Assembly (NCBI RefSeq): GCF_008042275.1
Contig: NZ_RDBK01000001.1
Location: 47,294 to 82,062 of the forward strand
DNA length: 34,769 nucleotides
Origin: Streptomyces sp. OR43
Lineage (GTDB): Bacteria; Actinomycetota; Actinomycetes; Streptomycetales; Streptomycetaceae
Direction of reading: 5' to 3'
Shown here: in pieces, positions 13,146 through 20,820 of the stretch
Layout of the letters: each line of letters begins with the position of its first letter
Numbering within the stretch: position 1 is the first letter of the stretch
Translations under genes and position numbers: made by a program
Notes under the pieces: generated by a model
Told to the model about the DNA's origin: nothing
What the model saw: only the letters and a program-made list of their open reading frames with translations
Databases searched by the model: none

Positions 13146-15311
13146 TCAAAGGTCCAGGGACTTCCTCAGGAAGTCCCGCTCCAGCAGCAACAGGTTGCTC
13201 GCGGTCTGCCCCCGGCCGACCAGATGGCCGGCGCCCGGCAGCGGCAGAACCGTGTGCGGCCTGCCCGCCGCGAGCAGTGCTGCGGAGAGCCGCAGCGTGT
13301 GCGCCACGGCCACATTGTCATCGGCAAGACCGTGCACGAGCATGAGCGGCCGCGTCAGTGCCGCCGCCTCGTCCAGGAGCGAATTACGGGTGTAGTTCTC
13401 CGGCAGCACGTCCGGGTGGCCCAGGAAGCGTTCCTCCCAATGGGTGTCGTAGAGCCGCCGGTCGGCAGGTGCCGCACCCGCCACGGCCGCGTGGAAGACC
13501 TCCGGGTGCCGCAGCACGGCCGCCGCCGCCAGGTATCCGCTGAACGACCAGCCGCGCATCGCCACCCGGTTCAGGTCGAGGTCCGGGTACCGGGCAGCCG
13601 CCGCGTGCAGGGCGTCGATCTGGTCCTCCAGGACGGCCGTGAGGCGGTCGCCGTGCACCGACTTCTCCCATGCCTCGCCACGCCCGGGGGTGCCCCGTCC
13701 GTCGGTGACCAGCACGGCGAACCCCTGCTCCGCGAACCACTGGGCGACTGCGACCCACCAGGCCCGTACCTCCAGGACGGCCTGCATGCCGTGTCCCGCG
13801 TAGGGACTGAGCAGCACCGGCAGCGGACCGTCGCCCGGCCGGTGCCAGGAGGGCAGGTAGAGCCTGCTGCGCAGTTCCCGCCCGCCCAGGCGCAGGGCCA
13901 GCGGCCGCGGGGAGACGAGGGGTTCCTCGGCCAGGACCTCGACGGCGCCCGTCGGCACGCCGGCGCGCAGCACCGTCACCGTATGGCCGTCCGGCGTCCT
14001 GCTGTCCAGGACCACCGTCGGGCCTCCGACGGCCGCCGTGTGCACGCCGGGTGCGCCGCTGACCCGTACGAGACCTTCGTCCGGATCGTCGCAGGCGTAC
14101 GACCAGACATGGATCTCGGTCGGTTCCTCGCCCGCCGTGAAGAACACCCGCCCGTTCGCCGTGCCGAGCATCTCGCGGACCTCAAGGCCCGGCGGTGTCG
14201 TGACACCGCCGATGTCCAGGCCCTGGGTGTCGCCGCCCGGCAGCGCGGGAACGACGAGCGCTCCGGACGCCAGACGCAACGGTGTGCCCGGGCGCAGGGC
14301 CACCCAGGCGGGGTCGTGGGTCCGGTGCGAGGTGCGCGCCGCGCCGGAGGTCTCGTCCACCTCCAGGACGTGGACCGACCGCTGGTCCCGTGTCTGTACG
14401 GTGACGAGCGGGCCGTGGTCGTCCCAGTCCGCCGCCACGACGTACTCGAACGCCCGGTCCGTCCACACGGCCTCGGGGTGTCCCTCGCCGGCCTCCCGGG
14501 GCAGGCGGACCTCGGTGCGCTCGCCGGACACGCGGATCAGGTGCAGCGAGACCTCGGCGTTCGCGGTGCCCGCGGCCGGATAGGCCACCACACGGGGAGG
14601 CCGCTCCGGGTCCGACGGATCGGCGAGGTAGCGCTTGCGGACCTGCGCCGTGTCCACCCGGGCGACCAGGAGCGCGTCACCGCGAGGCGACCACCAGTAG
14701 CCGCGCGAACGCCCGATCGACTCCTGCGCGACGTAGTCGGACAGCCCGTACGTCACGTGCTCGCCGTCCGGTCCGGCCAGCGGGCGGTCGCTGGTCCCGT
14801 CCGCCCGTACGGTCCGCAGCGCTCCCCGGGACACGTACGCGATCAGGGAGCCGTCGGGGGAGGGGCGCGGATCGACGACCGGTCCCGCCGTCGGGATGCG
14901 GAGCGGGGCGCCGCCCTCGGTACGCAGCACCCAGAGGACTCCCTGGAGAGCGAAGGCCACCAGCCGTGCGGAGGCGTCGGTGGCGTAGGACACCACGCCC
15001 GAGGAGGTCTCACGGGCCCTTTCCCGCCGGTCCCGTTCCTCGGGCGGCGCCTCGCCCGGGGCGTCGTCCGCGAAGCCGGGCCCGAGCGGATCGGCCAGGA
15101 GCCGCTCCGCACCGTCCTCGTACAGCCAGAGCCTGCTCACGGGGTCGGTGCCCGAGGTGCCGCGGAGGAACAGCACGCGTTCGCCGTCGGGGGAGACGGT
15201 GAACTGCCGGGGCACGCCGAGCGAGAAGCGCCGGGTGCGGGCGAACTGGAGCGGGAAGTGTTCCGCGGCGGTCGCGGGCGCGCCAAAGGGTGTGTCGAAG
15301 GGGGGATTCAT
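13146..15311 (-). CDS. S9-family serine peptidase (prolyl oligopeptidase/DPP IV type)
   Basis: This 721-aa protein has an N-terminal beta-propeller-like half (blades such as PRQFTVSPDGERVLFLRG and RPSPDGSLIAYVSRG) and a C-terminal alpha/beta-hydrolase domain. The catalytic residues are Ser589 in GWSFSG, Asp664 in HGLADDN and His696 in GAGHLVG. The Asp-His spacing of 32 equals that of DPP IV. The length fits the family. No signal peptide is evident, so it is probably cytoplasmic and trims oligopeptides or dipeptides. The start at 15311 gives the complete propeller. It is transcribed alone, with a strong hairpin for the upstream MFS gene in the 178-bp gap. Confidence 0.88.
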   Translation of the reverse strand: MNPPFDTPFGAPATAAEHFPLQFARTRRFSLGVPRQFTVSPDGERVLFLRGTSGTDPVSRLWLYEDGAERLLADPLGPGFADDAPGEAPPEERDRRERARETSSGVVSYATDASARLVAFALQGVLWVLRTEGGAPLRIPTAGPVVDPRPSPDGSLIAYVSRGALRTVRADGTSDRPLAGPDGEHVTYGLSDYVAQESIGRSRGYWWSPRGDALLVARVDTAQVRKRYLADPSDPERPPRVVAYPAAGTANAEVSLHLIRVSGERTEVRLPREAGEGHPEAVWTDRAFEYVVAADWDDHGPLVTVQTRDQRSVHVLEVDETSGAARTSHRTHDPAWVALRPGTPLRLASGALVVPALPGGDTQGLDIGGVTTPPGLEVREMLGTANGRVFFTAGEEPTEIHVWSYACDDPDEGLVRVSGAPGVHTAAVGGPTVVLDSRTPDGHTVTVLRAGVPTGAVEVLAEEPLVSPRPLALRLGGRELRSRLYLPSWHRPGDGPLPVLLSPYAGHGMQAVLEVRAWWVAVAQWFAEQGFAVLVTDGRGTPGRGEAWEKSVHGDRLTAVLEDQIDALHAAAARYPDLDLNRVAMRGWSFSGYLAAAAVLRHPEVFHAAVAGAAPADRRLYDTHWEERFLGHPDVLPENYTRNSLLDEAAALTRPLMLVHGLADDNVAVAHTLRLSAALLAAGRPHTVLPLPGAGHLVGRGQTASNLLLLERDFLRKSLDL

Positions 15312-15425
15312 GGCGACACCATGACAGGTGGAAATATGCTCGATCCATCCCGGTCCGCCCGTATATGGTGCGAGGTTCCGCTCCGGGGGTGCGGGAGGCC
15401 GGCGGAATCCGGCCCTGTCGCGACG

Positions 15426-15469
15426 GAGCCCCGCACCGACACGCGACTGGCGCGTGCGGTGCGGGGCTC
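15426..15469 (-). terminator. Strong terminator hairpin downstream of the MFS gene
   Basis: GAGCCCCGCACCG (15426-15438) pairs with CGGTGCGGGGCTC (15457-15469). After one bulged base, CACGCG (15440-15445) pairs with CGCGTG (15451-15456), closing a 5-nt loop. The 19-bp stem lies 20 bp past the MFS stop on the minus strand. Confidence 0.8.
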
Positions 15470-15489
15470 GGCGACCCGGTGACCGGTGA

Positions 15490-17079
15490 TCAGTGCGTCG
15501 GCGCCGCGGCGCTCTCCTCCGCGAGCCGTTCCATGCCGCTCTGCGTCTTGAGCGGCTTCTCCTTGATGAACAGCACGGCGACCAGCGCGAGGAGCGCGAA
15601 GGGGGCGCCGATCAGGAACACGTCGGCGGTCGCGACGCCGTACGCGTGCTCGACCACCTGGCGGGCCGGTTCGGGGAGCGTGCTGAGGTCGGGCACGCCG
15701 TGTCCGGCACCGCCGTTGTCCGCGGCCCCGCCGAAGCCCTTCTCCATCTCCTGGGTCACCCGGTGGCCGAGTACCGCGCCCAGCGCGCTCGTACCGATCG
15801 CGCCGCCGAGGCTGCGGAAGAACGAGAGCACCGAGGTGGCCGCACCGAGTTCCGAGGCGGGTACGTCGTTCTGGGCGGCCAGCACCAGGTTCTGCATCAG
15901 CATGCCGACGCCGACGCCGAGCACGACCATGTAGAGGCTGAGCACCCCGAACGAGGAGTCCGCACCGATCGTGGACAGCAGGCCCATGCCCGCCGTCATG
16001 ATGATGCCGCCCGCGATCAGGAAGCCCTTCCACTTGCCCCGGGAGGAGATGATCTGCCCGGCGACGGTCGTGGAGACCATCAGACCGAGGATCATCGGCA
16101 GACTCATCAGGCCCGCGACGGTCGGCGTCTTGCCGAGCGAGATCTGGAAGTACTGCGAGAGGAACACCGTGCCGCCGAACATGGCGACGCCGACGAGGAG
16201 GCTCGCCACCGTCGTCAGTGCCACGGTGCGGTTGCGGAAGATGGTCAGCGGGATGATCGGCTCCTGGACCCTGGACTCGACCAGGACCGCGGTGGCCAGC
16301 AGGACCACTCCGCCGGTGACGAGTGCGGCGGTCTGCCACGACGCCCAGTCGAACTGGTTGCCCGCGAGGGTCACCCACAGCAGGAGGGCGCTGACACCGC
16401 TCATGATGAGCACGGCACCGAGATAGTCGATCTTCACTTCCCGGCGGACCGTGGGAAGTTTCAGGGTCAGCTGGAGCAGCACGATGGCCAGCAGCGCGAA
16501 CGGCACCCCGATGAAGAAGCACCAGCGCCAGCCCAGCCAGGAGGTGTCCACGAGCACACCCCCGATGAGCGGTCCCGCGACGGTGCCGACGGCGAACACG
16601 GCGCCGAAGATGCCGGAGTAGCGGCCGAGTTCACGCGGCGGGATGATCGCGGCCATCACGACCTGGGCGAGTGCGGTGAGACCGCCCGCGCCGATGCCCT
16701 GCACGACGCGGCTCACGATGAGCAGCCCGACGCTGTGCGAGAAGCCGGCGACGAGTGAGCCGACGACGAACATCGACAGGGAGAGCTGGATGAGCAGCTT
16801 CTTGTCGTAGAGGTCGGACAGCTTGCCCCAGATCGGGACGGTCGCCGTCATGGCGAGGAGCTCGGCCGTGACGACCCAGGTGTAGGCGGACTGGCTGCCG
16901 TTCAGGTCGGAGATGATCCTGGGCAGGGCGTTGGAGACCACGGTGGAGGCCAGGATGGCCACGAACATGCCCGCCATCAGGCCGGACATGGCCTGAAGTA
17001 TCTGGCGGCGCGTCATGCCGGGCGCGGCCCCATCGGGCGCACCGGCTGTACCGGCTTCGGGTGTGACGGCAGCGGTCAT
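15490..17079 (-). CDS. DHA2-family MFS multidrug efflux transporter
   Basis: This 529-aa membrane protein is of the EmrB/QacA (14-TMS) type. It has the DHA2 start MTRRQILQAMSGLMAGMFVAIL, the helix-2 to helix-3 loop PIWGKLSDLYDKK, and motif C in helix 5 (GTVAGPLIGGVLVDTSWLGWRW). A proton-motive drug antiporter is the family role. The start at 17079 follows GAGGAA. An in-frame ATG at 17157 would add a 26-residue Asn/Gln/Ser/Pro repeat head, which I judge less likely. It lies 139 bp behind a TetR gene on the same strand, so the pair is probably one autoregulated efflux operon. Its drug is unknown. Confidence 0.9.
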   Translation of the reverse strand: MTAAVTPEAGTAGAPDGAAPGMTRRQILQAMSGLMAGMFVAILASTVVSNALPRIISDLNGSQSAYTWVVTAELLAMTATVPIWGKLSDLYDKKLLIQLSLSMFVVGSLVAGFSHSVGLLIVSRVVQGIGAGGLTALAQVVMAAIIPPRELGRYSGIFGAVFAVGTVAGPLIGGVLVDTSWLGWRWCFFIGVPFALLAIVLLQLTLKLPTVRREVKIDYLGAVLIMSGVSALLLWVTLAGNQFDWASWQTAALVTGGVVLLATAVLVESRVQEPIIPLTIFRNRTVALTTVASLLVGVAMFGGTVFLSQYFQISLGKTPTVAGLMSLPMILGLMVSTTVAGQIISSRGKWKGFLIAGGIIMTAGMGLLSTIGADSSFGVLSLYMVVLGVGVGMLMQNLVLAAQNDVPASELGAATSVLSFFRSLGGAIGTSALGAVLGHRVTQEMEKGFGGAADNGGAGHGVPDLSTLPEPARQVVEHAYGVATADVFLIGAPFALLALVAVLFIKEKPLKTQSGMERLAEESAAAPTH

Positions 17080-17104
17080 CGGCTGACGTTCCTCATTTTC
17101 TGGT

Positions 17105-17149
17105 GACTGGTTCTGTGGTGAATGGTTCTGTGGTGACTGGTTGGGTGGA
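17105..17149. repeat. 15-bp triplicate repeat between TetR and MFS genes
   Basis: Three 15-bp units (17105-17119, 17120-17134, 17135-17149) share the core ACTGGTTCTGTGGT or close variants. They occupy the TetR-MFS gap. If read on the minus strand in the MFS frame they encode NQSPQNHSPQNQSP, an in-frame head for the transporter that may or may not be translated. Confidence 0.75.
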
Positions 17150-17218
17150 GCGTGCATCTGCGGGGCGTGGATCTGCGGTGACGGGTGACGGCCTTCGCCC
17201 CTTCGGGACGTGGTGTCT

Positions 17219-17827
17219 TCAGGTCTTCAGACCGGTCGCCAGCGAGGCGAACGCCTCGCGGTACAGGCTCTGGAACGTGCGCGTGCGGCCGGAGGCCACC
17301 CACACCTCGACCGTGGCGCGCACGGCGGCGATGGCCACATGTGCGAGCAGGCGGGGCTGCAGATCGGTCTCGGGGTCCTGGCCCAGACGCTCGGCCAGGA
17401 CGGTGACCAGGGCGCGCTCGTCGGCGCCCTGGGCGGCCAGGAATCCCGGGAGCAGGGAGGGGCTCGTCCTGAGCACCGCCATCTGAAGTTCCCAGCGTTC
17501 GTGGTCCTCCTCGACCTGGGCGAGCTCCTGGGCGAGCGCCTCGCCGAGGGCTTCGAGCGCGGTGAGGTGCTCCGGCGCGTTCAGTACGGCCTGACGGGTC
17601 CGCTCGGCACCTTCGTGACCCGGGCGGGTGATCGCGTCCTCCAGGCACGGGAAGTAGTTGAAGAACGTGCGTACAGAGACGCCGACCGCATCGGTGACCG
17701 CTTCCACGGTCACCTGCTCGATCCCGCGGGCCGCAGCCATGCGCAGGGCCATGTCGGCCAGGGCGTCCCGTGTCGCGCGCTTCTTGCGTTCGCGCAGCCC
17801 GAGGCAGGCGTCGTCGTCGGCACTCAT
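17219..17827 (-). CDS. TetR/AcrR-family regulator of the MFS pump
   Basis: This 202-aa protein has an N-terminal TetR HTH (residues about 13-60: RKKRATRDALADMALRMAAARGIEQVTVEAVTDAVGVSVRTFFNYF) and a helical ligand-binding domain. ATG 17827 places the HTH near the N-terminus; longer reading to 17947 adds unlikely sequence. It lies directly upstream of the DHA2 transporter on the same strand, and its promoter contains an 8-bp-arm dyad. The likely role is repression of itself and the pump, relieved by a pump substrate. That is inference from layout. Confidence 0.88.
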   Translation of the reverse strand: MSADDDACLGLRERKKRATRDALADMALRMAAARGIEQVTVEAVTDAVGVSVRTFFNYFPCLEDAITRPGHEGAERTRQAVLNAPEHLTALEALGEALAQELAQVEEDHERWELQMAVLRTSPSLLPGFLAAQGADERALVTVLAERLGQDPETDLQPRLLAHVAIAAVRATVEVWVASGRTRTFQSLYREAFASLATGLKT

Positions 17828-17833
17828 GAAGGT

Positions 17834-17867
17834 GCATGCTATGCAATTTTGCGCCCTGGGCAAAATT
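17834..17867 (-). promoter_or_regulatory. tetR promoter and operator dyads
   Basis: AATTTTGC (17845-17852) and GCAAAATT (17860-17867) form a perfect 8-bp-arm dyad around 7 bp. TGCAT-GCT-ATGCA (17834-17846) adds a second small dyad. On the minus strand TTGCCC and TAGCAT are 16 bp apart, with the -10 about 9 bases before the ATG, so the dyad covers the promoter. This is the usual site for an autorepressing TetR protein. Confidence 0.65.
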
Positions 17868-17978
17868 CTGCGGGGTGCCCGTCTCCGGGGCGGCTCGTCG
17901 GCCGCCGGGGTGAGGTCGGGCAAAAGAGACGGTGCGCATCTCTTCACTGGGCTCGGGGGGCGCTGTTACATTCCGGAA

Positions 17979-17996
17979 AACAAGAATTCATTTCAG
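17979..17996 (+). promoter_or_regulatory. Candidate IclR operator before iclR
   Basis: AACAAGAATTCATTTCAG at 17979-17996, 20 bp before the IclR start, matches AACTAGAATTCGTTCTCG, the reverse complement of 31742-31759 before the thiolase gene, at 13 of 18 bases including a shared AGAATTC core. AT-rich elements are rare in this sequence, so the match is notable. Autoregulation by the IclR protein is inferred. Confidence 0.5.
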
Positions 17997-18015
17997 TCTG
18001 TGGCTGGAGGCACCC

Positions 18016-18909
18016 ATGACGGCTGTCCAAGACGCTCCCCATGTGCAGACACCGGTTCGTCGCGAGCTGCCACCGTCGATGGTCGAGCGCATGACGCTGA
18101 TCATGGACGTCTTCGAGGGCAGGGCGGCCCGGCTCTCGCTGGAGGAAGTGGCTCGCTCCACGCAGCTGCCCAGGTCGACGGCACACCGGATCCTCGACCA
18201 GCTGGTACGGCTGCGCTGGCTCGAGCACACGGCTCTCGGCTACGGACTCGGACGCCGCGCCCTCGGCCTCGGCGGCGGGGACGGCGCGCACGGCAGGATC
18301 CGGGAGGCCGCGGCCGCCCGGCTGCACGACCTGCAGATCAAGACAGGCCTGGTGGTCCACCTGGCCGTCCTGGACGGGGCGGAGGTGCACTACCTCGACA
18401 AGGTGGGCGGCCGCTTCGCCGCTGCCGTGCCCTCGCGCGTGGGCGGCCGGGCGCCCGCCCACTCGACCGCACTCGGCAAGGCCATGCTCGCCTGGCTCGA
18501 ACCGGAGGACGTCGAGGCCAGGGCCGCCGAGTCCATCGGCCGTCTGACGCACCGCACCATCGCCGACATCGGCACCCTGCACCAGGAACTCAACCGCATC
18601 CGGCGCCGTCACGGCCTCGCCTTCGAACGCGGCGAGTGCTTCCCGGACATCGCCTGTGTCGCCGCCGCCGTCCGCGGGCCCGAAGGGCCGGTCGCCGCGA
18701 TCTCGCTGGTGGGGGATGCCTGGTCCCCGCTGGAGAAGGTGGCACCCCTGGTCGTGGACGCGGCGCGGCAGGTGTCGCACGAGCTGTTCCCCGAGCCGGA
18801 GGCGCCGGTCAGGGCGGCGCGCCGGACCGCGGCCGTGCCGGAGGAGACGTGGTCCCCGCAGGCCATGGACCGGCTGCTTGCGGCGGGACAGTACGGAGAC
18901 TGGCAGTAG
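18016..18909 (+). CDS. IclR-family regulator bordering the steroid cluster
   Basis: This 297-aa protein has an N-terminal winged helix at about residues 22-80 (MVERMTLIMDVFEGRAARLSLEEVARSTQLPRSTAHRILDQLVRLRWLE) and an IclR effector domain from about 95 to 255 (RLHDLQIKTGLVVHLAVLDGAEVHYLDKVGG; APAHSTALGKAMLAWL; FERGECFPDIACVAAAV). ATG 18016 has GGAGG 5 nt upstream. It lies at the left edge of the steroid genes with no other regulator among them, so control of that cluster is the best guess, supported by a shared element before the thiolase gene. The effector is unknown; a steroid or its CoA thioester is possible. Its stop codon lies in the first unit of a 34-bp array. Confidence 0.85.
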   Translation: MTAVQDAPHVQTPVRRELPPSMVERMTLIMDVFEGRAARLSLEEVARSTQLPRSTAHRILDQLVRLRWLEHTALGYGLGRRALGLGGGDGAHGRIREAAAARLHDLQIKTGLVVHLAVLDGAEVHYLDKVGGRFAAAVPSRVGGRAPAHSTALGKAMLAWLEPEDVEARAAESIGRLTHRTIADIGTLHQELNRIRRRHGLAFERGECFPDIACVAAAVRGPEGPVAAISLVGDAWSPLEKVAPLVVDAARQVSHELFPEPEAPVRAARRTAAVPEETWSPQAMDRLLAAGQYGDWQ

Positions 18910-19042
18910 GCGGCGCGCAGGTGAATGGCCCCGGTCGTAGTGGACGGCGCGCAGGCGAAGCCCCCCGGTCGTAGTGGACGGCGCGCAGGCGACGGGCCCC
19001 GGTCGTACACGAGGGGTACGACGCAGGCGAACGGCCCCGGTC
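18906..19042. repeat. 34-bp tandem array after iclR
   Basis: Units start with GTAG or GTAC at 18906, 18937, 18971 and 19005 (31, 34, 34 and 38 bp) and end in CCCCGGTC or a close variant. A truncated fifth forms one arm of the following terminator. The IclR stop codon TAG is part of the first unit. The reverse strand reads repeated TACGACCGG, a string also present in the 57-bp array. Confidence 0.88.
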
Positions 19043-19067
19043 GTATACGAGGTGTGCGACCGGGGCC
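19033..19067. terminator. Bidirectional terminator between iclR and hsaB
   Basis: GGCCCCGGTCG (19033-19043) pairs perfectly with CGACCGGGGCC (19057-19067) over a 13-nt loop. It lies just before the convergent hsaB stop and can end both transcripts. The left arm is derived from the 34-bp array. Confidence 0.75.
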
Positions 19068-19076
19068 CGGCACCTC

Positions 19077-19640
19077 TCAACCCCAGTGGTCGCCCCAGCC
19101 CCACGGGACCGGCGGCGCCGCAGGGCTTCCGACGCCGAAGCCGCCGCGGAAGAAGAGCATCGGCTGCCGCTCGGACACGGTCTCCAGGGCCAGGACCCGG
19201 CCCACCACCACATCGTGGTCACCCGCGCCGTGCACGTCGTACACCTCGGCGTGCACCCGGGTCAGGACGCCGGGCAGGGACGGCGTGCCCCAGCGGGAGA
19301 GCTCCCAGTCCAGCCCTTCGAACTTGCGTCCCTTGCTCGAACCGAACCGGCCGCACAGATCGGTCTGCTCCTCGGTGAGGATGTTCACCGTGAACCGGCC
19401 GGCCTCCCGGATCCTCGGCCAGGCCCGCCCCCGGTGGTCCGCGCAGAACAGGACCAGGGCGGGCTCCAGCGACACCGACGCGAAGGACTGGCACGCGAAG
19501 CCGGCGGGAACCCCGTCCCGGCCGGTCCCCGTCACCACCGTGACCCCGGAGGCGAAGGTGCCCATGATGCGCCGCATCCGGGCTGGGGTCGGCTCGGTCT
19601 CCTCGCATGCCTCGGGCGCGGACAGGGGCTCTGCGGTCAT
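19077..19640 (-). CDS. hsaB: Flavin reductase component of 3-HSA hydroxylase (HsaB-like)
   Basis: This 187-aa protein is a flavin-reductase-like split barrel (RIMGTFASGVTVVTGTGRDGVPAGFACQSFASVSLEPALVLFCA; GRFTVNILTEEQTDLCGRFG; VHAEVYDVHGAGDHDVVVGRVLAL). Its length equals that of Mycobacterium tuberculosis HsaB. It would supply reduced FMN to HsaA, which hydroxylates the aromatised ring of 3-HSA. The start at 19640 follows GAGGTGA. It is divergent from the hsaD operon and on the opposite strand from its partner hsaA, about 6 kb away, unlike the M. tuberculosis order. The role assignment rests on family plus the steroid context. Confidence 0.85.
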   Translation of the reverse strand: MTAEPLSAPEACEETEPTPARMRRIMGTFASGVTVVTGTGRDGVPAGFACQSFASVSLEPALVLFCADHRGRAWPRIREAGRFTVNILTEEQTDLCGRFGSSKGRKFEGLDWELSRWGTPSLPGVLTRVHAEVYDVHGAGDHDVVVGRVLALETVSERQPMLFFRGGFGVGSPAAPPVPWGWGDHWG

Positions 19641-19690
19641 CGGGTTCACCTCGACGGGGACGGTGCGGCGGTGTGCCCGGGACCGGGCAG

Positions 19691-19710
19691 GGGGCCGAAA
19701 GTAGGACAGC
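19691..19710 (-). promoter_or_regulatory. Candidate hsaB promoter
   Basis: On the minus strand TCCTACTTTCGG places a -10-like TACTTT at 19703-19698, about 58 bp before the hsaB start. It resembles the CTACCGTCC(A/G)GG box before hsaD and kshA. No -35 consensus is seen. The 310-bp hsaB-hsaD gap (19641-19950) holds this box, the hsaD box and no additional gene. Confidence 0.35.
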
Positions 19711-19845
19711 GGCCGAAGCGCCGGGGGGCGGTTCCCGATGAGTGGAACGGCCCCGGGCCCAGGGCCGCCGCACGCCGCCCTCACCCCGGCGGCCGCACGC
19801 ATCCCGCTCACCGAGACGCCCGCCGCGTGGCCCGGCGGGCCGTGG

Positions 19846-19861
19846 CTACCGTCCAGGAACC
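19846..19861 (+). promoter_or_regulatory. Candidate hsaD operon promoter box CTACCGTCCAGGAACC
   Basis: CTACCGTCCAGGAACC at 19846-19861 recurs with one change (CTACCGTCCGGGAACC) before kshA, each oriented toward its gene. TACCGT fits a -10 element, with the start of RNA near the A of GGAACC, leaving a leader of about 90 nt. There is no -35 consensus, which suggests an activator or a special sigma factor. Confidence 0.5.
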
Positions 19862-19950
19862 GATCACACGGCACCCATGGCCGCCCGGAGGGACCACCCT
19901 CCCGGCCGGCACACCGGGTCCACCGGACACAGAGGTCAACCGAGGCAGGG

Positions 19951-20820
19951 ATGATGACGGCGCTGAGCCATGACTCCACACTGCGTGAACTCGCCACCGA
20001 TCAAGGCGTGTTGCGCTACCACGAGGCCGGGGACGGCCCGCCCCTGCTGTTGTTGCACGGATCCGGCCCGGGGGTCACCGGCTGGCGCAACTACCGGCAC
20101 AACCTCGGGGTGTTCGCCGAGCACTTCCGCTGCCTGGTCCTGGAGTTCCCCGGCTTCGGGGTCAGCGACCCGGCCGACGGCCACCCCATGGCGACGGCCG
20201 CCTCGTCCGTGACCCGGTTCCTCGACGGACTCGGGCTCCGGCAGGCCGACATCATCGGCAACTCGATGGGCGGCATCATCGGCACGCAGTTCGCGCTCGC
20301 CCACCCCGACCGGGTGCGCCGCCTCGTGACGATCGGCGGAATCGGCCGGAACCTGTTCAGCCCCGGGCCCGGCGAAGGCATCAAGCTGCTCTCCGAGTTC
20401 ACCGACGCGCCGTCCCGCGAGGGCCTGGTCCGCTGGCTGAACTCGATGGTGTACGACCGTTCCCTGGTGACCGAGGAGCTCATCGAGGAGCGGTGGGCGC
20501 AGGCCACCGACCCGGACACGCTCGCCAGTGCCCGCCTGATGTACGGCAGCGAGGCGTTCGCGGCACGGTCCGCCGCGGCCGCCGCGTCCGACGAGGCGCC
20601 CTACTGGGCCATGCTCCACCGGCTCCGCGCGAAGACCCTGCTCACCTGGGGACGCGACGACCGGGTCAGCCCCGTCGATATGTCGATCGTGCCGATGCGC
20701 ACCATCCCCGACGCGGAACTGCACGTGTTCCCGGACTGCGGGCACTGGGTGATGATCGAACAGAAGGCCGCCTGGGAGAGCGCGGTCCTCGCCTTCCTTA
20801 CCCGCGAGGACGCGGCATGA
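19951..20820 (+). CDS. hsaD: 4,5:9,10-diseco-steroid (DSHA) hydrolase, HsaD-like
   Basis: This 289-aa alpha/beta hydrolase belongs to the meta-cleavage-product hydrolase family. It has the oxyanion region LLLLHGSGPGVTGWRNY, the nucleophile Ser105 in GNSMGG, Asp237 in GRDDRVSP and His265 in CGHWVMIE. HsaD cleaves the C-C bond of the ring-opened product made by HsaC, giving the HIP-type acid (DOHNAA) and 2-hydroxyhexa-2,4-dienoate. ATG 19951 (or 19954) follows GAGGCAGGG. It is the first gene of the plus-strand operon, and its TGA overlaps the ATG of kstD (ATGA), so the two are translationally coupled. Confidence 0.88.
   Translation: MMTALSHDSTLRELATDQGVLRYHEAGDGPPLLLLHGSGPGVTGWRNYRHNLGVFAEHFRCLVLEFPGFGVSDPADGHPMATAASSVTRFLDGLGLRQADIIGNSMGGIIGTQFALAHPDRVRRLVTIGGIGRNLFSPGPGEGIKLLSEFTDAPSREGLVRWLNSMVYDRSLVTEELIEERWAQATDPDTLASARLMYGSEAFAARSAAAAASDEAPYWAMLHRLRAKTLLTWGRDDRVSPVDMSIVPMRTIPDAELHVFPDCGHWVMIEQKAAWESAVLAFLTREDAA

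Noticed and set aside
13062..15482. 806-codon open frame on the plus strand opposite the S9 peptidase
   Set aside because: Antisense shadow: the minus strand encodes a complete catalytic triad and beta-propeller repeats, while the plus product is Arg/Gly/Pro/Gln-rich without domains.
17080..17157. Start of the MFS gene at 17157
   Set aside because: The extra head is pure 15-bp-repeat sequence and a better-placed ATG with GAGGAA exists at 17079; kept only as a possibility.
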